64,000 nt of DNA from contig JANLYB010000251.1 in assembly GCA_031365425.1 (NCBI GenBank), positions 5,589 to 69,588 on the forward strand. The letters run 5' to 3'. Below are positions 34,294 through 43,904 of this stretch, one piece after another. Origin of the DNA: JANXVY01 sp031365425 (GTDB lineage Bacteria > Pseudomonadota > Alphaproteobacteria > Rhizobiales > Hyphomicrobiaceae). Position 1 is the first letter of the stretch. Every line of letters begins with the position of its first letter. The notes beneath the pieces are model-generated. The model was not told where the DNA came from and ran no database searches. It was given only the letters and a program-made list of their open reading frames with translations. Position numbers and translations under genes: made by a program.

Positions 34294-35151
34294 CTACTCC
34301 AACTTAAACGTGGCCTCAGTCAGACCAAGCGCTGACACCAGCGTGACTTTTGCATCTTTTCCCCTGATGTCGGCTGGATCGACGGCTCCGGTGAGGTCTA
34401 TCTCGAAACGCAACTTGTCGGCTCCGGCTGCTGTGCCGCTACCAAGTTTTGGCAGAGGGATGTAGTCGCCACCGGCGCTTTCAACGTAAACCGCGGCATT
34501 TGCGGTCCCTCCGGGAAACTCAGCCTCGATTGCGATTGAGGGATGGGGACCGTCGAGCCGCACCTCGGTCTTCGTGAGGATGGGGTCGTTGGAGCGGCGT
34601 GCGCTGGCTTCGCGGGGAACGCGGTCCAAGGCTGCGGTCACGGCAGCCGGCAGCGGGCCGGCATGCCCGGCGGGTATGCTGACGGTGAGTTCGGCTTCCA
34701 CAGGGATACAAATCTCGCGGCAAATGCCGTATTCGAGCACGAGAACGAGGTCAATCTGTTGAGTTGCATCTTTAGGCGTCACCACAACTGGAAAGATCGC
34801 CGATCCCTTAAAGCCTAGCGTATCGCCGTCCTTGTCGGCAAAACGGGTTGGGGCCGGATACAGCACCTTCGCGCTCTCGACGTTTTGGGATTTCGACCAG
34901 TTGAAAACCGGTGGAACGCCACCCGCGTCGCCCGGCACCCGCCAGTACGTCTTCCAGCCCTGGCCGAGCACGATTTCAACCGCCGCCATTGATTGACCCG
35001 ATACCGACCCAGCTACTAAACGCGCCTTGCTTTCGCGCTTGCTTTCGCTCCAGGCCGACGCCAGTTCGTTGGCTCCCGCGCAGACCCCTCCGGCACACAG
35101 TGCCAAGCAAGCGGCTGCCGCCTTGAAAGCGTACGAGCGGACCATCGACAT
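34294..35151 (-). CDS. Periplasmic DsbD-N-terminal-like protein
   Basis: A 285-residue exported protein. The signal peptide (MVRSYAFKAAAACLALCAGGV) is followed by a domain resembling the N-terminal immunoglobulin-like domain of thiol:disulfide interchange protein DsbD/ScsB, with IVLGQGWKTYWRVPGDAGG, VVVTPKD and YGICREICIPVEAEL, whose two cysteines (CxxxC) would carry the redox pair. The transmembrane and thioredoxin domains of DsbD are absent. ATG at 35151 has GAGG 8 bases upstream; the frame continues far upstream without coding signs. It is divergent from algH, and upstream of the peroxiredoxin. Confidence 0.85.
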   Translation of the reverse strand: MSMVRSYAFKAAAACLALCAGGVCAGANELASAWSESKRESKARLVAGSVSGQSMAAVEIVLGQGWKTYWRVPGDAGGVPPVFNWSKSQNVESAKVLYPAPTRFADKDGDTLGFKGSAIFPVVVTPKDATQQIDLVLVLEYGICREICIPVEAELTVSIPAGHAGPLPAAVTAALDRVPREASARRSNDPILTKTEVRLDGPHPSIAIEAEFPGGTANAAVYVESAGGDYIPLPKLGSGTAAGADKLRFEIDLTGAVDPADIRGKDAKVTLVSALGLTEATFKLE

Positions 35152-35307
35152 CAGGCGTGCCTCACGAGCCATTAGCGTTGCATGTGATATTGTCCAGGAC
35201 AGATCGCAGGGCAAGCCTTTTTCCAGCCGTTCCGAATGAACATATAGAGAGGTGCGCGGCGAATTCCCGGCTTCCACCGGGCCGCCCGGGTAGTTAAGCT
35301 GGCTTGA

Positions 35308-35934
35308 ATGAAACGAAGCAGGCGGATGCGCAAGATCAGGACCAAACACACCATTTCCAGTGGCTTTCTTGATGGCCAATTGCTGATCGCAATGCCAGCT
35401 ATGACCGACAAGCGGTTCGCCCGGTCTGTGGTCTACATGTGCGCCCATTCCAAAGACGGCGCGATGGGCATCATTATCAATCAGCGCGCGTCGCACATCA
35501 ATTTCCCTGCTCTTATGGAACGCTTGGGGTTGAGTGCCGTCGCTGCCGGGAGCCGTGTTACCGGCCTTGCTGACCGTCCTGTACATGTCGGTGGTCCAGT
35601 GGAGACCGGGCGGGGCTTCGTGCTCCACAGCTCAGACTATGCCGCAAGCGACTCGACACTCCAAATCGACTCCAAAGTCTGCCTCACCGCGACCGTCGAC
35701 ATTTTAAAGGCAATTGCGGCCGGTATTGGCCCTCATCAATCTATCCTGGCGCTGGGATATGCGAGCTGGGGAGCAGGCCAGCTTGAGGATGAACTGGCGG
35801 CGAACGGCTGGTTGACCTGCCCGTCGGACCCCGATCTTGTATTTTCTTCCGACCTAGATCTCAAATACACCCGTGCGCTTGCTACGCTAGGTGTCGATCT
35901 CTCCCATCTATCATCGAATGCCGGCCACGCTTAG
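35308..35934 (+). CDS. algH: YqgE/AlgH-family protein
   Basis: A 208-residue protein of the UPF0301 (YqgE/AlgH) family. Signature parts: SGFLDGQLLIAMPAMTDKRFARSVVYMCAHS, GAMGIIINQ, and GYASWGAGQLEDELAANGWL. The family is widespread; its biochemical role is unsettled, and the AlgH name comes from Pseudomonas alginate genetics. It is divergent from the DsbD-N-like gene and convergent with the GGDEF-EAL gene. Confidence 0.94.
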   Translation: MKRSRRMRKIRTKHTISSGFLDGQLLIAMPAMTDKRFARSVVYMCAHSKDGAMGIIINQRASHINFPALMERLGLSAVAAGSRVTGLADRPVHVGGPVETGRGFVLHSSDYAASDSTLQIDSKVCLTATVDILKAIAAGIGPHQSILALGYASWGAGQLEDELAANGWLTCPSDPDLVFSSDLDLKYTRALATLGVDLSHLSSNAGHA

Positions 35935-35958
35935 CAAGCCACGCTCAATTGGCGCGGC

Positions 35959-38900
35959 TCAAGTCCGGGCAACTTTGCGGACCGGCGGCGCGGTCGCGCC
36001 TTCGCGCGGAAGTTCGACCGGGGTTCCTGCCAATTTCGCGAGACTTGCCGCCAGACCGGGCGGCAATTTCGACAGGTCCGGCGCCATACGTGCCGGTCGC
36101 ACGCGAGTGACCGGTTCAGGGCGCGCAGGCGGGGCGGGTGGCGGAGCGCGTTGCGCCACCGATAGCGGAGGCAAGTCGGCCTGACCCACAACGCTGGCGA
36201 GTGTCGCCAGAGCATCCGCGGACAGCGCCCCGCCATTTGCAGGAGCAGCATTAAAAACGCTGGCCAAGTCATCAGCGTAGGCTGGCCGCGGGGCGGGCTG
36301 GGTTGCCGCTTCGTCGCGGCTGTTCAGGAAATCGAGGCCGGCCTGAAGGCTCGAAAGAGGATTGGGTGGCGCAAAGCCGGTCACGAAGTGGCTTGGCGCT
36401 TCGGGCATGACCGGAGCCGTGCCCGGGGGCTCGGCATACAACGGTTGGGGCATAGCCGCATCGTAATCCATCGCAGCAAAATTGGCGACCGCGATCGGCG
36501 GTGACTCCGGTGCAGGCGACGGAGAGCCGGCTTTGGGCCGCATCGTTTTGATCCGGCCGGGCTTGCTGCTGGGTATCGCCGCTGCAACGCTGTCCTGGAG
36601 CGCGGCCTTGGCTGCTGCTGGTGCCGGCGTTGCCGCTGGGCCGGCTGCGCGCTTGGGGCGCTTCATGGTCATCCGGAAAAAGCCGCGCGGCTGTAGCTTG
36701 TGCTCGGATTTACGAACGAGCTTAAGCAGTTGCAGCACTTCGCGGTCTGGCATCGGATCGCCGTAATAAAAGCCTTGAGCATAAGCGCAACCGATTTCGC
36801 GCAGGAACGCCGCGTCCTTGGGATCCTCTACGCCGTCGGCGACGACTTTCTTGTTGAGTTCATGCGACAAGGCCACCATTGAGCGCACCACAGCCGCCTC
36901 CGGAGCATCGCCACCGCCGGACGCCTGGACGAACGCACGGTCAATCTTGATCGTGTCAAAGGGGAAGCGCTGCAGATAGGCGAGCGAAGAGAAGCCCGCG
37001 CCAAATTCGTCGAGCGAGAGGTCGGCGCCGATACCGCGCAACAACTCTAGAATCTCAGTCGCCTGTTCGGGGTTGTCCATAACGACGCTCTCGGCGATCT
37101 CCAGGCGGAGCGTGCCTTTAGGGATCACGCCATGATCGAGCACCTGGCCGACTTCGCGCGCGAGTTCGGCCCTAAAGAGTTGGGCGTTCGCGATATTGAT
37201 GGCGATGAACAACGGCCGCTCGATGCGGGGCAGTTCTTTCTGCCAGCGCGCCGCATCCTGGGTGGCACGATTGAGGACGTAGGACCCAACCTTCGCCATC
37301 AGTTCGGGATTGCCGCCGGCAGGCACATAGTCGAAGGGGTTGATCAATCCGAGCTTGGGATGCTGCCAGATCACGCTGGCTTCAAAGCCGGCAAGTTCTT
37401 CAGTCGGCAAATAAATCAGCGGCTGATAAAGGACCCGGAGCTGGTTTTGGTCCACCGCACGGCGCAGATCGCTCTCGACTTGGCGGCGGTCTTCCCGGTC
37501 GGCCCGCATCTCGGGGCGGAACAGTTCGATCCGGTCTGCGCCTGCGCGTTTGGCGCGGTGGGTGGCGATTTCGGCTTCTTCGAGCAGCCCCGCCTGCCCT
37601 TCTTCTTCCCCGTCGAAAATCGCGATGCCGATGGAGCCGGTGAGTACAATGTCCTGGCCAGAAATCTTAATCGGCGCGCGTACGGTACGGCGGATGCGTT
37701 CTGCCTCGCGGGCAAAATCTGCAGGATCCTTTTCCGCTTCAATGAGAATAGCGAACTGATCGCCGCCGACGCGCGCCAGGGTTTCGTATCCGGTAAGATG
37801 GCGCTGGAGCCGGCGGGCGATGGTGAGCAGCAAGCTGTCGCCGACGGGTAGCCCGAACTTGGCGTTCACAGCTTTGAACTTGTCGATATCGATCAAGATG
37901 ATGGCTGGTCGAAGCGTCTCTTCGGTCCGGGCGCGCGTCATCACCACGCCGAGTCGATCCAGGAACAGGGCGCGATTGGGCAATCCGGTCAGCGAGCAAT
38001 GGACGGCGTCCTGGACCAGCCGCTCGTGCGCACGTTTGCTGTCGGTAATTTCCCGCAGAAGGCCGACGAAGCGGAACGAGCGGGGATCAGCACCTGGGAT
38101 GCTCGACGCATCGAGTTCGAACCAGCGCGAGCTGTGATCGGCGTGGCGCAGGCGGAATTCGGTCCGCAGACTGGCGTTCGACTTGTCTTGGGCAGAGACT
38201 AGGATCATGCGCAAGCGCTCACGGTCCGCTTCGTGGACGTGTTTCAAAAAGTCGGGAATCTTGGCGGACAGTTCGCCTTGGGGCAGCCCGAGCAGATTAT
38301 CGATAATCGGGCTGACGGCCACTTCGTTGCGCTTGGGGTGCCACTCGAAAATGGCTGCACCTGCGCCATCAACGGCCAGCGCGCTGAGAGTTCCTTCGCT
38401 CGGAGCTGAAGTGCCGTAAATGGGTTCCAGAGAGCGGAACGCGAACTGAGTGACGGTAAAACCGATCAGCACGACGATCAGGACGAGACCTGCGATCAAA
38501 CCGGAGGCCGCCATGTCGTTAGCAAGGCGGCCGGTGAGAATGACCGCAGCGCCAAAGACCCAGACCAGGAAGAGAAGCCACGTCGGCACCAGTGCCAACG
38601 CGCGGTCTTGGTTGCGCAGCGCGAGGAACACAGTCGTCAAGGCCCCGATTCCACCGATTGCCACGAACGAGAGGCGGGCAAAGGTCGACGCAAGCCGGGG
38701 GTCGATGACGGCAATAGCAACAAGCGCGAGCTGACCGGCAATCCATAGGCTCAACAGCATCCGGATAAGACTTGGCGCACGTCCCAGGCGCAGAAAGGTA
38801 TGGAGAAAGATGACGAGCGACACGGCAATCGCGGACTCGGTCGCTGCACGGTACAGCGCGTTATCGTCGGGACGGAGCTGGAACAGCTTATGGAAAAACC

Positions 38901-39609
38901 CGAAGTCGACGGTCAGATGGGCCAGCACGCACCACGCGACGAGCGCAGCTGATGGGAAGATCGCTTTGTGATTGGCCGCAAACACCGCCGTCAGGAAGAT
39001 TGCGAGAAGGCCGGTCAGCCCGAGCAGGACGCCGTTAAAAAGCTGGCGGTCGCGCGCCTTCAATTCGTAGTCGATCGGCTTCCAAAGATACACGCGGGCG
39101 AACCGTTCCGTCGACATTTCAGCAACGTAAGTGATCGTCTGGCCTGGCTCCAGCGTGATGCGGAAGATATCGGCGCGGTCGTTCTTGATCCGCTCCGGCA
39201 CGAAACCGAGCGACGGCGTCACAGCTTCGACGCGGCGGGCGTCGAGGTCGGGCCAGATTGCCCCAGACCCGAACATGGTGTAGCGCTCGGCAGTCAGCCA
39301 GCGCTCGATAGGTTTATCGGTCGCATTTTGAAGAGCAAACGCGATCCAGGACGGGTTGGTGCCCGGTGTTACCGCGCGCACGGTCATGCGCCCGGCGACG
39401 GCATCGGAGGCGGCCACCATGTCGAGCTGTAGGCTATCCCCGCGGCTGTCATAGAATTCGCCAAGCGACGTGATTTCGATGCGGTCCTGATCGGGCGTGA
39501 CCGAAATCGATTTGAGCGCCATGGCCGGTGTCGCGTGGCCCGCCACGAGCGTCAAGAACGCGACCAGCAACGCGCAGAAAATTGATGATGAGAGCCGCGT
39601 CCCTGTCAT
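35959..39609 (-). CDS. Membrane GGDEF-EAL protein with degenerate motifs
   Basis: A 1216-residue protein. It has a signal peptide, a periplasmic sensor part (about 30-190) resembling a 7TMR-DISM extracellular domain, seven to eight membrane helices (about 190-395), a PAS domain (about 410-525), a GGDEF domain and an EAL domain, then a disordered Pro/Ala-rich C-terminus of about 250 residues. Active-site motifs are altered: GGDQF at 615-619 instead of GGDEF, EAS at 743-745 instead of EAL, DEFGAG from 867 instead of DDFGTG, and ADGVED instead of AEGVE. It probably binds rather than makes or degrades c-di-GMP. The ATG overlaps the upstream acetyltransferase stop by four bases. Confidence 0.9.
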   Translation of the reverse strand: MTGTRLSSSIFCALLVAFLTLVAGHATPAMALKSISVTPDQDRIEITSLGEFYDSRGDSLQLDMVAASDAVAGRMTVRAVTPGTNPSWIAFALQNATDKPIERWLTAERYTMFGSGAIWPDLDARRVEAVTPSLGFVPERIKNDRADIFRITLEPGQTITYVAEMSTERFARVYLWKPIDYELKARDRQLFNGVLLGLTGLLAIFLTAVFAANHKAIFPSAALVAWCVLAHLTVDFGFFHKLFQLRPDDNALYRAATESAIAVSLVIFLHTFLRLGRAPSLIRMLLSLWIAGQLALVAIAVIDPRLASTFARLSFVAIGGIGALTTVFLALRNQDRALALVPTWLLFLVWVFGAAVILTGRLANDMAASGLIAGLVLIVVLIGFTVTQFAFRSLEPIYGTSAPSEGTLSALAVDGAGAAIFEWHPKRNEVAVSPIIDNLLGLPQGELSAKIPDFLKHVHEADRERLRMILVSAQDKSNASLRTEFRLRHADHSSRWFELDASSIPGADPRSFRFVGLLREITDSKRAHERLVQDAVHCSLTGLPNRALFLDRLGVVMTRARTEETLRPAIILIDIDKFKAVNAKFGLPVGDSLLLTIARRLQRHLTGYETLARVGGDQFAILIEAEKDPADFAREAERIRRTVRAPIKISGQDIVLTGSIGIAIFDGEEEGQAGLLEEAEIATHRAKRAGADRIELFRPEMRADREDRRQVESDLRRAVDQNQLRVLYQPLIYLPTEELAGFEASVIWQHPKLGLINPFDYVPAGGNPELMAKVGSYVLNRATQDAARWQKELPRIERPLFIAINIANAQLFRAELAREVGQVLDHGVIPKGTLRLEIAESVVMDNPEQATEILELLRGIGADLSLDEFGAGFSSLAYLQRFPFDTIKIDRAFVQASGGGDAPEAAVVRSMVALSHELNKKVVADGVEDPKDAAFLREIGCAYAQGFYYGDPMPDREVLQLLKLVRKSEHKLQPRGFFRMTMKRPKRAAGPAATPAPAAAKAALQDSVAAAIPSSKPGRIKTMRPKAGSPSPAPESPPIAVANFAAMDYDAAMPQPLYAEPPGTAPVMPEAPSHFVTGFAPPNPLSSLQAGLDFLNSRDEAATQPAPRPAYADDLASVFNAAPANGGALSADALATLASVVGQADLPPLSVAQRAPPPAPPARPEPVTRVRPARMAPDLSKLPPGLAASLAKLAGTPVELPREGATAPPVRKVART

Positions 39610-40235
39610 TGGCCCGCCGTACCGTAATGGGGCTCGCCGGACGCAAGATTGGGCGTGCGGTAATCTTCAGCCAGCAGCGCAAACAGAATGTGGTCTTGCC
39701 AATCATCGTTAATTTTGAGGTAGCGGCGGGCATAGCCTTCGCGCTCAAAACCATTGCGTTCGAGGACGCGAATGGACGATGCGTTGGTCGGGAGTGTGGC
39801 GGCCTCGATGCGATGCAGTCTGAGACCGAAGAAAGTGTATGGCACGACGGCGGCTACTGCGTCTGCCATGTAGCCTTTGCGCAGATGGGGCAAACCAAGC
39901 CAGTAGCCAAGCTGTGCTGCTTGCGTGACGCCTCGGCGCACATTCGACAGCGATACCCCGCCAACGAGGTTGTCGTCGGCTAGGCTAAAAATTGCGAAGG
40001 CGTAGCCAAGATCCTCGCGCTGTTCGCGCTGGTAATGGCGCAGCCGGCGCCGGTAGGAACTCTTAAGCAGTTCATCCGCTGGCCAACGTGGCTCAAAAGG
40101 CTGCAGATGCTCACGGCTCTGTGCCCGCAACTCAGCCCACGACGCATAGTCGGCAACCTGTAGCGGACGCAAGCCGACCATCACTCCGCGCGCGACGTAG
40201 CTTTCAGGTCCAGCACTGGCTCTCAGAAACGCCAT
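39606..40235 (-). CDS. RimJ/RimL-type GNAT acetyltransferase
   Basis: A 209-residue acetyltransferase using acetyl-CoA. RimJ-type features: VMVGLRPLQVADYASWAELRAQSREHLQPFEPRW, GYWLGLPHLRKGYMADAV with the acetyl-CoA loop, and ERNGFEREGYARRYLKINDDWQDHILFALL at the end. Its substrate (ribosomal protein N-terminus or another protein) is unknown. ATG at 40235 has AAGGGGG 8 bases upstream; ATG 40280 or TTG 40301 (the latter overlapping the M16 stop) would add up to 22 residues. Downstream it overlaps the GGDEF-EAL gene by ATGA. Confidence 0.9.
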   Translation of the reverse strand: MAFLRASAGPESYVARGVMVGLRPLQVADYASWAELRAQSREHLQPFEPRWPADELLKSSYRRRLRHYQREQREDLGYAFAIFSLADDNLVGGVSLSNVRRGVTQAAQLGYWLGLPHLRKGYMADAVAAVVPYTFFGLRLHRIEAATLPTNASSIRVLERNGFEREGYARRYLKINDDWQDHILFALLAEDYRTPNLASGEPHYGTAGQ

Positions 40236-40297
40236 CTCCGGGCCCCCTTTCGCCCGTTTACCCTTGTCAGCGGCCAACATGACCGCCCCGCGTCTAC

Positions 40298-41605
40298 TCA
40301 ACCAGCAATCGTACTAAGCCCGTAGATTTTACTCGTCAGTGTCCGTTCCGCCCTTTTCGCATGGCTTTCGCTCTTCTTGCCCGTGCCGACCACCGCGACA
40401 CTGGGAGCGCCTGCCGCCAACGACCCGGCGAAAGTCCGCACCCGATCCGCCGTCACCCCGTCGACCTTGGCTACCAGCTCTTCGGGGCTGACCAGCCGGT
40501 CGTGAATGAGCAGATGACGCGCCATCTGTTCAGCGCGAGCGCCCGAGCTTTCCAGGCTCATGAGCAAACCCGCCTTCAACTGCGCCTTCGCACGCGCAAC
40601 CTCGCGTTCGGTCGGACCATTTTGCGCGATTCCGGTCAGTTCGGCACCAATAACGTCGATCAATTCAGGCACCATCGCATGTCCTGTCGCCGCGTGGATC
40701 TGGAACATACCGCTGTCCTTCAGACCCCAGGCCGCCGAGTAAATCGAATAGCAAAGTCCACGCTTTTCCCGCACCTCTTGGAACAACCGCGACGACATCC
40801 CGCCACCGAGCAGGCCGGAAAAGACCTGCGCCGTGAAAGCATCGTCGGCACGGTACGAGGGGCCTTCAAAGCCCATCAATACGTGGCTCTGCTCGAACGG
40901 TTTCCTGGACGACCGTGCGCCACCGACGTAACGCGCACGTTCTTCCAGATTCCCCGAAACAGATTCACCTTGTGCAGAAAGCCCGCCGAATAGGGCTGCA
41001 GCGTGGCGTTCGATCGTCTCGTGGCGAACAGCGCCTGCCGCCGACACGATCATGCGGTGCGGCTGGTAATTTGCGCGCAGAAACGTGTGGAGATCAGCCG
41101 AAGTTGCGGCAGTGACGCTTTCTGGCGTCCCCAGGATAGGGCGGCCGACAGCTTGCGCTGGGAAGGCTGCTTCCTGGATCAGGTCGTAGGCGATTTCGTC
41201 GGGGCTATCCTGGGTGGCGGCGATCTCCTGGAGGATCACTTCGCGTTCACGTTCCAGTTCGCCTGCGTCGAAGGTGGAGTTTTGGAGAATATCGGCGAGG
41301 ATCTCCAACGCGAGGCCTTCGTCGCCCTTCAACACGCGTGCATAGTAGGCTGTCGTTTCCAGAGACGTGGCGGCGTTGATTTCACCGCCGACCTGTTCGA
41401 TTTCTTCGGCGATCTCGAGTGCCGAGCGGGAGGCCGTTCCCTTAAACGCCATGTGTTCGAGCAGATGAGACAGGCCCTGCTGCTGTTCGGTCTCGTGGCG
41501 CGCACCGACGCCGACCCAGACGCCTAGCGAGCTGGTTTCGATGCCTGCCATATGGTGGGTGACGACGCGCAAACCATTCGGCAACGTCGATACGGTCGTG
41601 CTCAT
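40298..41605 (-). CDS. M16-family zinc peptidase, processing-peptidase type
   Basis: A 435-residue pitrilysin-family protease. The inverted zinc motif HLLEHMAFKGT (HxxEH) is near residue 46, with the distal Glu in the helix EREREVILQEIAATQDSPDE. The length and sequence match the alphaproteobacterial single-domain M16 peptidase related to mitochondrial processing peptidase beta. It is translationally coupled to thrC (ATGA overlap at 41602-41605), the usual arrangement in Rhizobiales. Confidence 0.95.
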   Translation of the reverse strand: MSTTVSTLPNGLRVVTHHMAGIETSSLGVWVGVGARHETEQQQGLSHLLEHMAFKGTASRSALEIAEEIEQVGGEINAATSLETTAYYARVLKGDEGLALEILADILQNSTFDAGELEREREVILQEIAATQDSPDEIAYDLIQEAAFPAQAVGRPILGTPESVTAATSADLHTFLRANYQPHRMIVSAAGAVRHETIERHAAALFGGLSAQGESVSGNLEERARYVGGARSSRKPFEQSHVLMGFEGPSYRADDAFTAQVFSGLLGGGMSSRLFQEVREKRGLCYSIYSAAWGLKDSGMFQIHAATGHAMVPELIDVIGAELTGIAQNGPTEREVARAKAQLKAGLLMSLESSGARAEQMARHLLIHDRLVSPEELVAKVDGVTADRVRTFAGSLAAGAPSVAVVGTGKKSESHAKRAERTLTSKIYGLSTIAG

Positions 41606-43023
41606 GCGACGGTATCCTTGCGCGAACCTGCTGTGTGCGAACGGGCGTTCGCAGCGACGAAGTCTTGGACGGCGGCCAGATTATTTGGAAGCAATTGCGT
41701 GCGCTCCGGATCGGTCAGCAGATGAGAGAGCCGCGGCGGAAGACTTGGCCGCTGCCCCGTTATTTCTTCCATTACGTCGGGGAACTTTGCCGGGCTGGCC
41801 GTTGCCAAGATGACGGTCGGAGCGTTGGAACCTGTCACGCGCTGGGCCGCAACGAGGCCGCAGGCCGTGTGGGGATCTGCGGTGTATCCGCTGGCGGATC
41901 GGCATGCGGAGATTGCGCTGGCAATTTCGGTCTCGCTAGCCGATGAGGCCGCAAATTCCGACCTCAAGGTTGGGTGTATCGAACCCAGTTCAAATCGTCC
42001 CGATTGCGCCAGCGATGCCATCTGCGCACGAATGAGTGCATCATCGCGTCCGCTGGCTTCAAACAGATAGCGCTCGAAGTTCGATGAAACACCGATGTCC
42101 ATTGATGGCGACGATGTCGCTTGAACCGGCCGCATTTCGTAGACGCCGGTTTCAACCGCGCGCGGGAGGATATCGTTACTGTTGGAGGCGATGATCAGGC
42201 GCTCGATGGGGAGGCCCATTTGCTTGGCGACGTAGCCAGCAAAGATGTCGCCGAAATTGCCGGTCGGGACCACGAACGACACTTTGCGGTGAGGTGCGCC
42301 CAGCGCGGCGGCGGCGACAAAATAGTAGGTAGCCTGGGCAACGATTCGGCCCCAGTTAATCGAATTGACACCCGACAGTCCGACCCGGTCGCGAAAGGCG
42401 TGGTCATTGAACATGCCCTTCACCAGGGCTTGGCAATCGTCGAAGTTGCCGTCAATGGCGACGGCGTGGACGTTGGCCTCGGCCGGCGTCGTCATCATGC
42501 GCCGCTGGACTTCGGAGACCCTGCCTTGCGGATAAAGAATGACGATGTCGACGCGCTTGGATGAGCGGAAGGCTTCGATCGCTGCACCGCCCGTATCGCC
42601 CGACGTGGCTCCCACGATGGTTGCGCGCTCGCCGCGCTTTTCGAGGACGTGGTCCATCATGCGGGCGAGGAGTTGCATCGCCACATCTTTGAAGGCGAGC
42701 GTCGGGCCGTGGAACAGTTCCAGCACGAACAACCCCGGTTCAAGCTGAACAAGTGGGGTCACGGCGGAGTGTCCGAACTGGCTGTACGCGTCTCTCGCCA
42801 TCGCCGTTAGATCTTCGCGCGAGATGGTGCCCCCCGTGAACGGCGCGATGACCTCGACCGCCACCTCGTGAAACGGCCGCCCTGCAAAACCAGCGATCTG
42901 GTCAGAGGTCAGTTGAGGCCAAGTTTGAGGAAGATACAGCCCGCCGTCGCGGGCGAGCCCTGCCAGGATGACGTCATCGAAGTTCAGGATGGGGGCTTGG
43001 CCCCGGGTCGAAATGTATTGCAA
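41602..43023 (-). CDS. thrC: Threonine synthase
   Basis: A 473-residue PLP enzyme converting O-phosphohomoserine to threonine. Signature regions: MQYISTRGQAPILNFDDVIL at the start, the PLP lysine in FHGPTLAFKDVAMQLLARMM, ATSGDTGGAAIEAF, and NSINWGRIVAQATYYF. The start is TTG with AGGTGACTGAG upstream; no better start is present near it. The 3' end overlaps the M16 peptidase start. Confidence 0.96.
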   Translation of the reverse strand: MQYISTRGQAPILNFDDVILAGLARDGGLYLPQTWPQLTSDQIAGFAGRPFHEVAVEVIAPFTGGTISREDLTAMARDAYSQFGHSAVTPLVQLEPGLFVLELFHGPTLAFKDVAMQLLARMMDHVLEKRGERATIVGATSGDTGGAAIEAFRSSKRVDIVILYPQGRVSEVQRRMMTTPAEANVHAVAIDGNFDDCQALVKGMFNDHAFRDRVGLSGVNSINWGRIVAQATYYFVAAAALGAPHRKVSFVVPTGNFGDIFAGYVAKQMGLPIERLIIASNSNDILPRAVETGVYEMRPVQATSSPSMDIGVSSNFERYLFEASGRDDALIRAQMASLAQSGRFELGSIHPTLRSEFAASSASETEIASAISACRSASGYTADPHTACGLVAAQRVTGSNAPTVILATASPAKFPDVMEEITGQRPSLPPRLSHLLTDPERTQLLPNNLAAVQDFVAANARSHTAGSRKDTVA

Positions 43024-43121
43024 GTCTCAGTCACCTACTTTGTCGCGCAAGGAATGAACCTAGTCTGGCGCGGGTCCGCGAACAAGCCAAGCCGTAGCGC
43101 CGCGCACAGATGCGCACGGAA

Positions 43122-43895
43122 CTAAGTGGGTTTCAGCCGGCTCCAGGCATACGCGCCATACATGACAAGGAGGGTCACAGCCAATCCATACCAAGTTATT
43201 GCGTATTCGAGGTGGCGGTTGGAGATTTCGACTTTACCTGCCAGAGGCAACGGAAACCCGCCAGCCGGGACCGGGGCAGTCTGGTCGATATAGGCCCACA
43301 TTTCATTGACGGGCGCGTCGGACTCGACGGGCCAAAGTTCGCTGGGGTTACGCACGAAAAAGATGTTCTTGGCGGCGTCGTTCTGGCCGTCGAACGTCGC
43401 GCGCACCTGAGCGCTACGGTAAAGGCCGGCGACGTCGACACTCTGGCTGGTCTGACCCAGAATGCGCTTGGAAGGCTCCTTGCGGTCCTCTGGCACGAAG
43501 CCCCGGTTCACGAAAACGGTCTTGGCCGAGCCATCGAGGCGCAGCGGCGCGAAGACCCAATAACCCTGACTGCTGCCGAGGCCCTGAACCTGCGGCGCTG
43601 CCGTAAAGATATGTCGCTCTCGGGAATGATCGAAGACGCCACGGAGCGAAACGGGCTGATACTCGCAAGGATTGGCAAGGCCGGTGTCCGTGAGATCATG
43701 GCAGGATAGGCCCGGCCAGCTTGCCGTTGCTGGAATGGGCGGTGACGTGCCGCGCGATTTCAACGTGGCAAGAATGTTCTCTTTCCACGTCTTGCGGTGC
43801 CATTGCCACGTTCCCAGGCTGAAGAGGACGCAGAACGCCAAGGCGCTGAGAATGGTCGGGACGAGCAGTTTGGCCTGAACGAGACGGGACAGCAT
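43122..43895 (-). CDS. SURF1-family cytochrome oxidase assembly protein
   Basis: A 257-residue inner-membrane protein with one helix at each end (about 10-30 and 228-248). The family features are LGTWQWHRKTWKE at the start, VNRGFVPEDRK and YIEWYG-type end read as LEYAITWYGLAVTLLVMYGAY. SURF1 proteins aid heme a insertion into subunit I of cytochrome aa3. It lies downstream of the cta genes and DUF983, with AAGGAG upstream of its ATG inside the intergenic space. Confidence 0.93.
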   Translation of the reverse strand: MLSRLVQAKLLVPTILSALAFCVLFSLGTWQWHRKTWKENILATLKSRGTSPPIPATASWPGLSCHDLTDTGLANPCEYQPVSLRGVFDHSRERHIFTAAPQVQGLGSSQGYWVFAPLRLDGSAKTVFVNRGFVPEDRKEPSKRILGQTSQSVDVAGLYRSAQVRATFDGQNDAAKNIFFVRNPSELWPVESDAPVNEMWAYIDQTAPVPAGGFPLPLAGKVEISNRHLEYAITWYGLAVTLLVMYGAYAWSRLKPT

Positions 43896-43904
43896 CGGCG
43901 GCGA

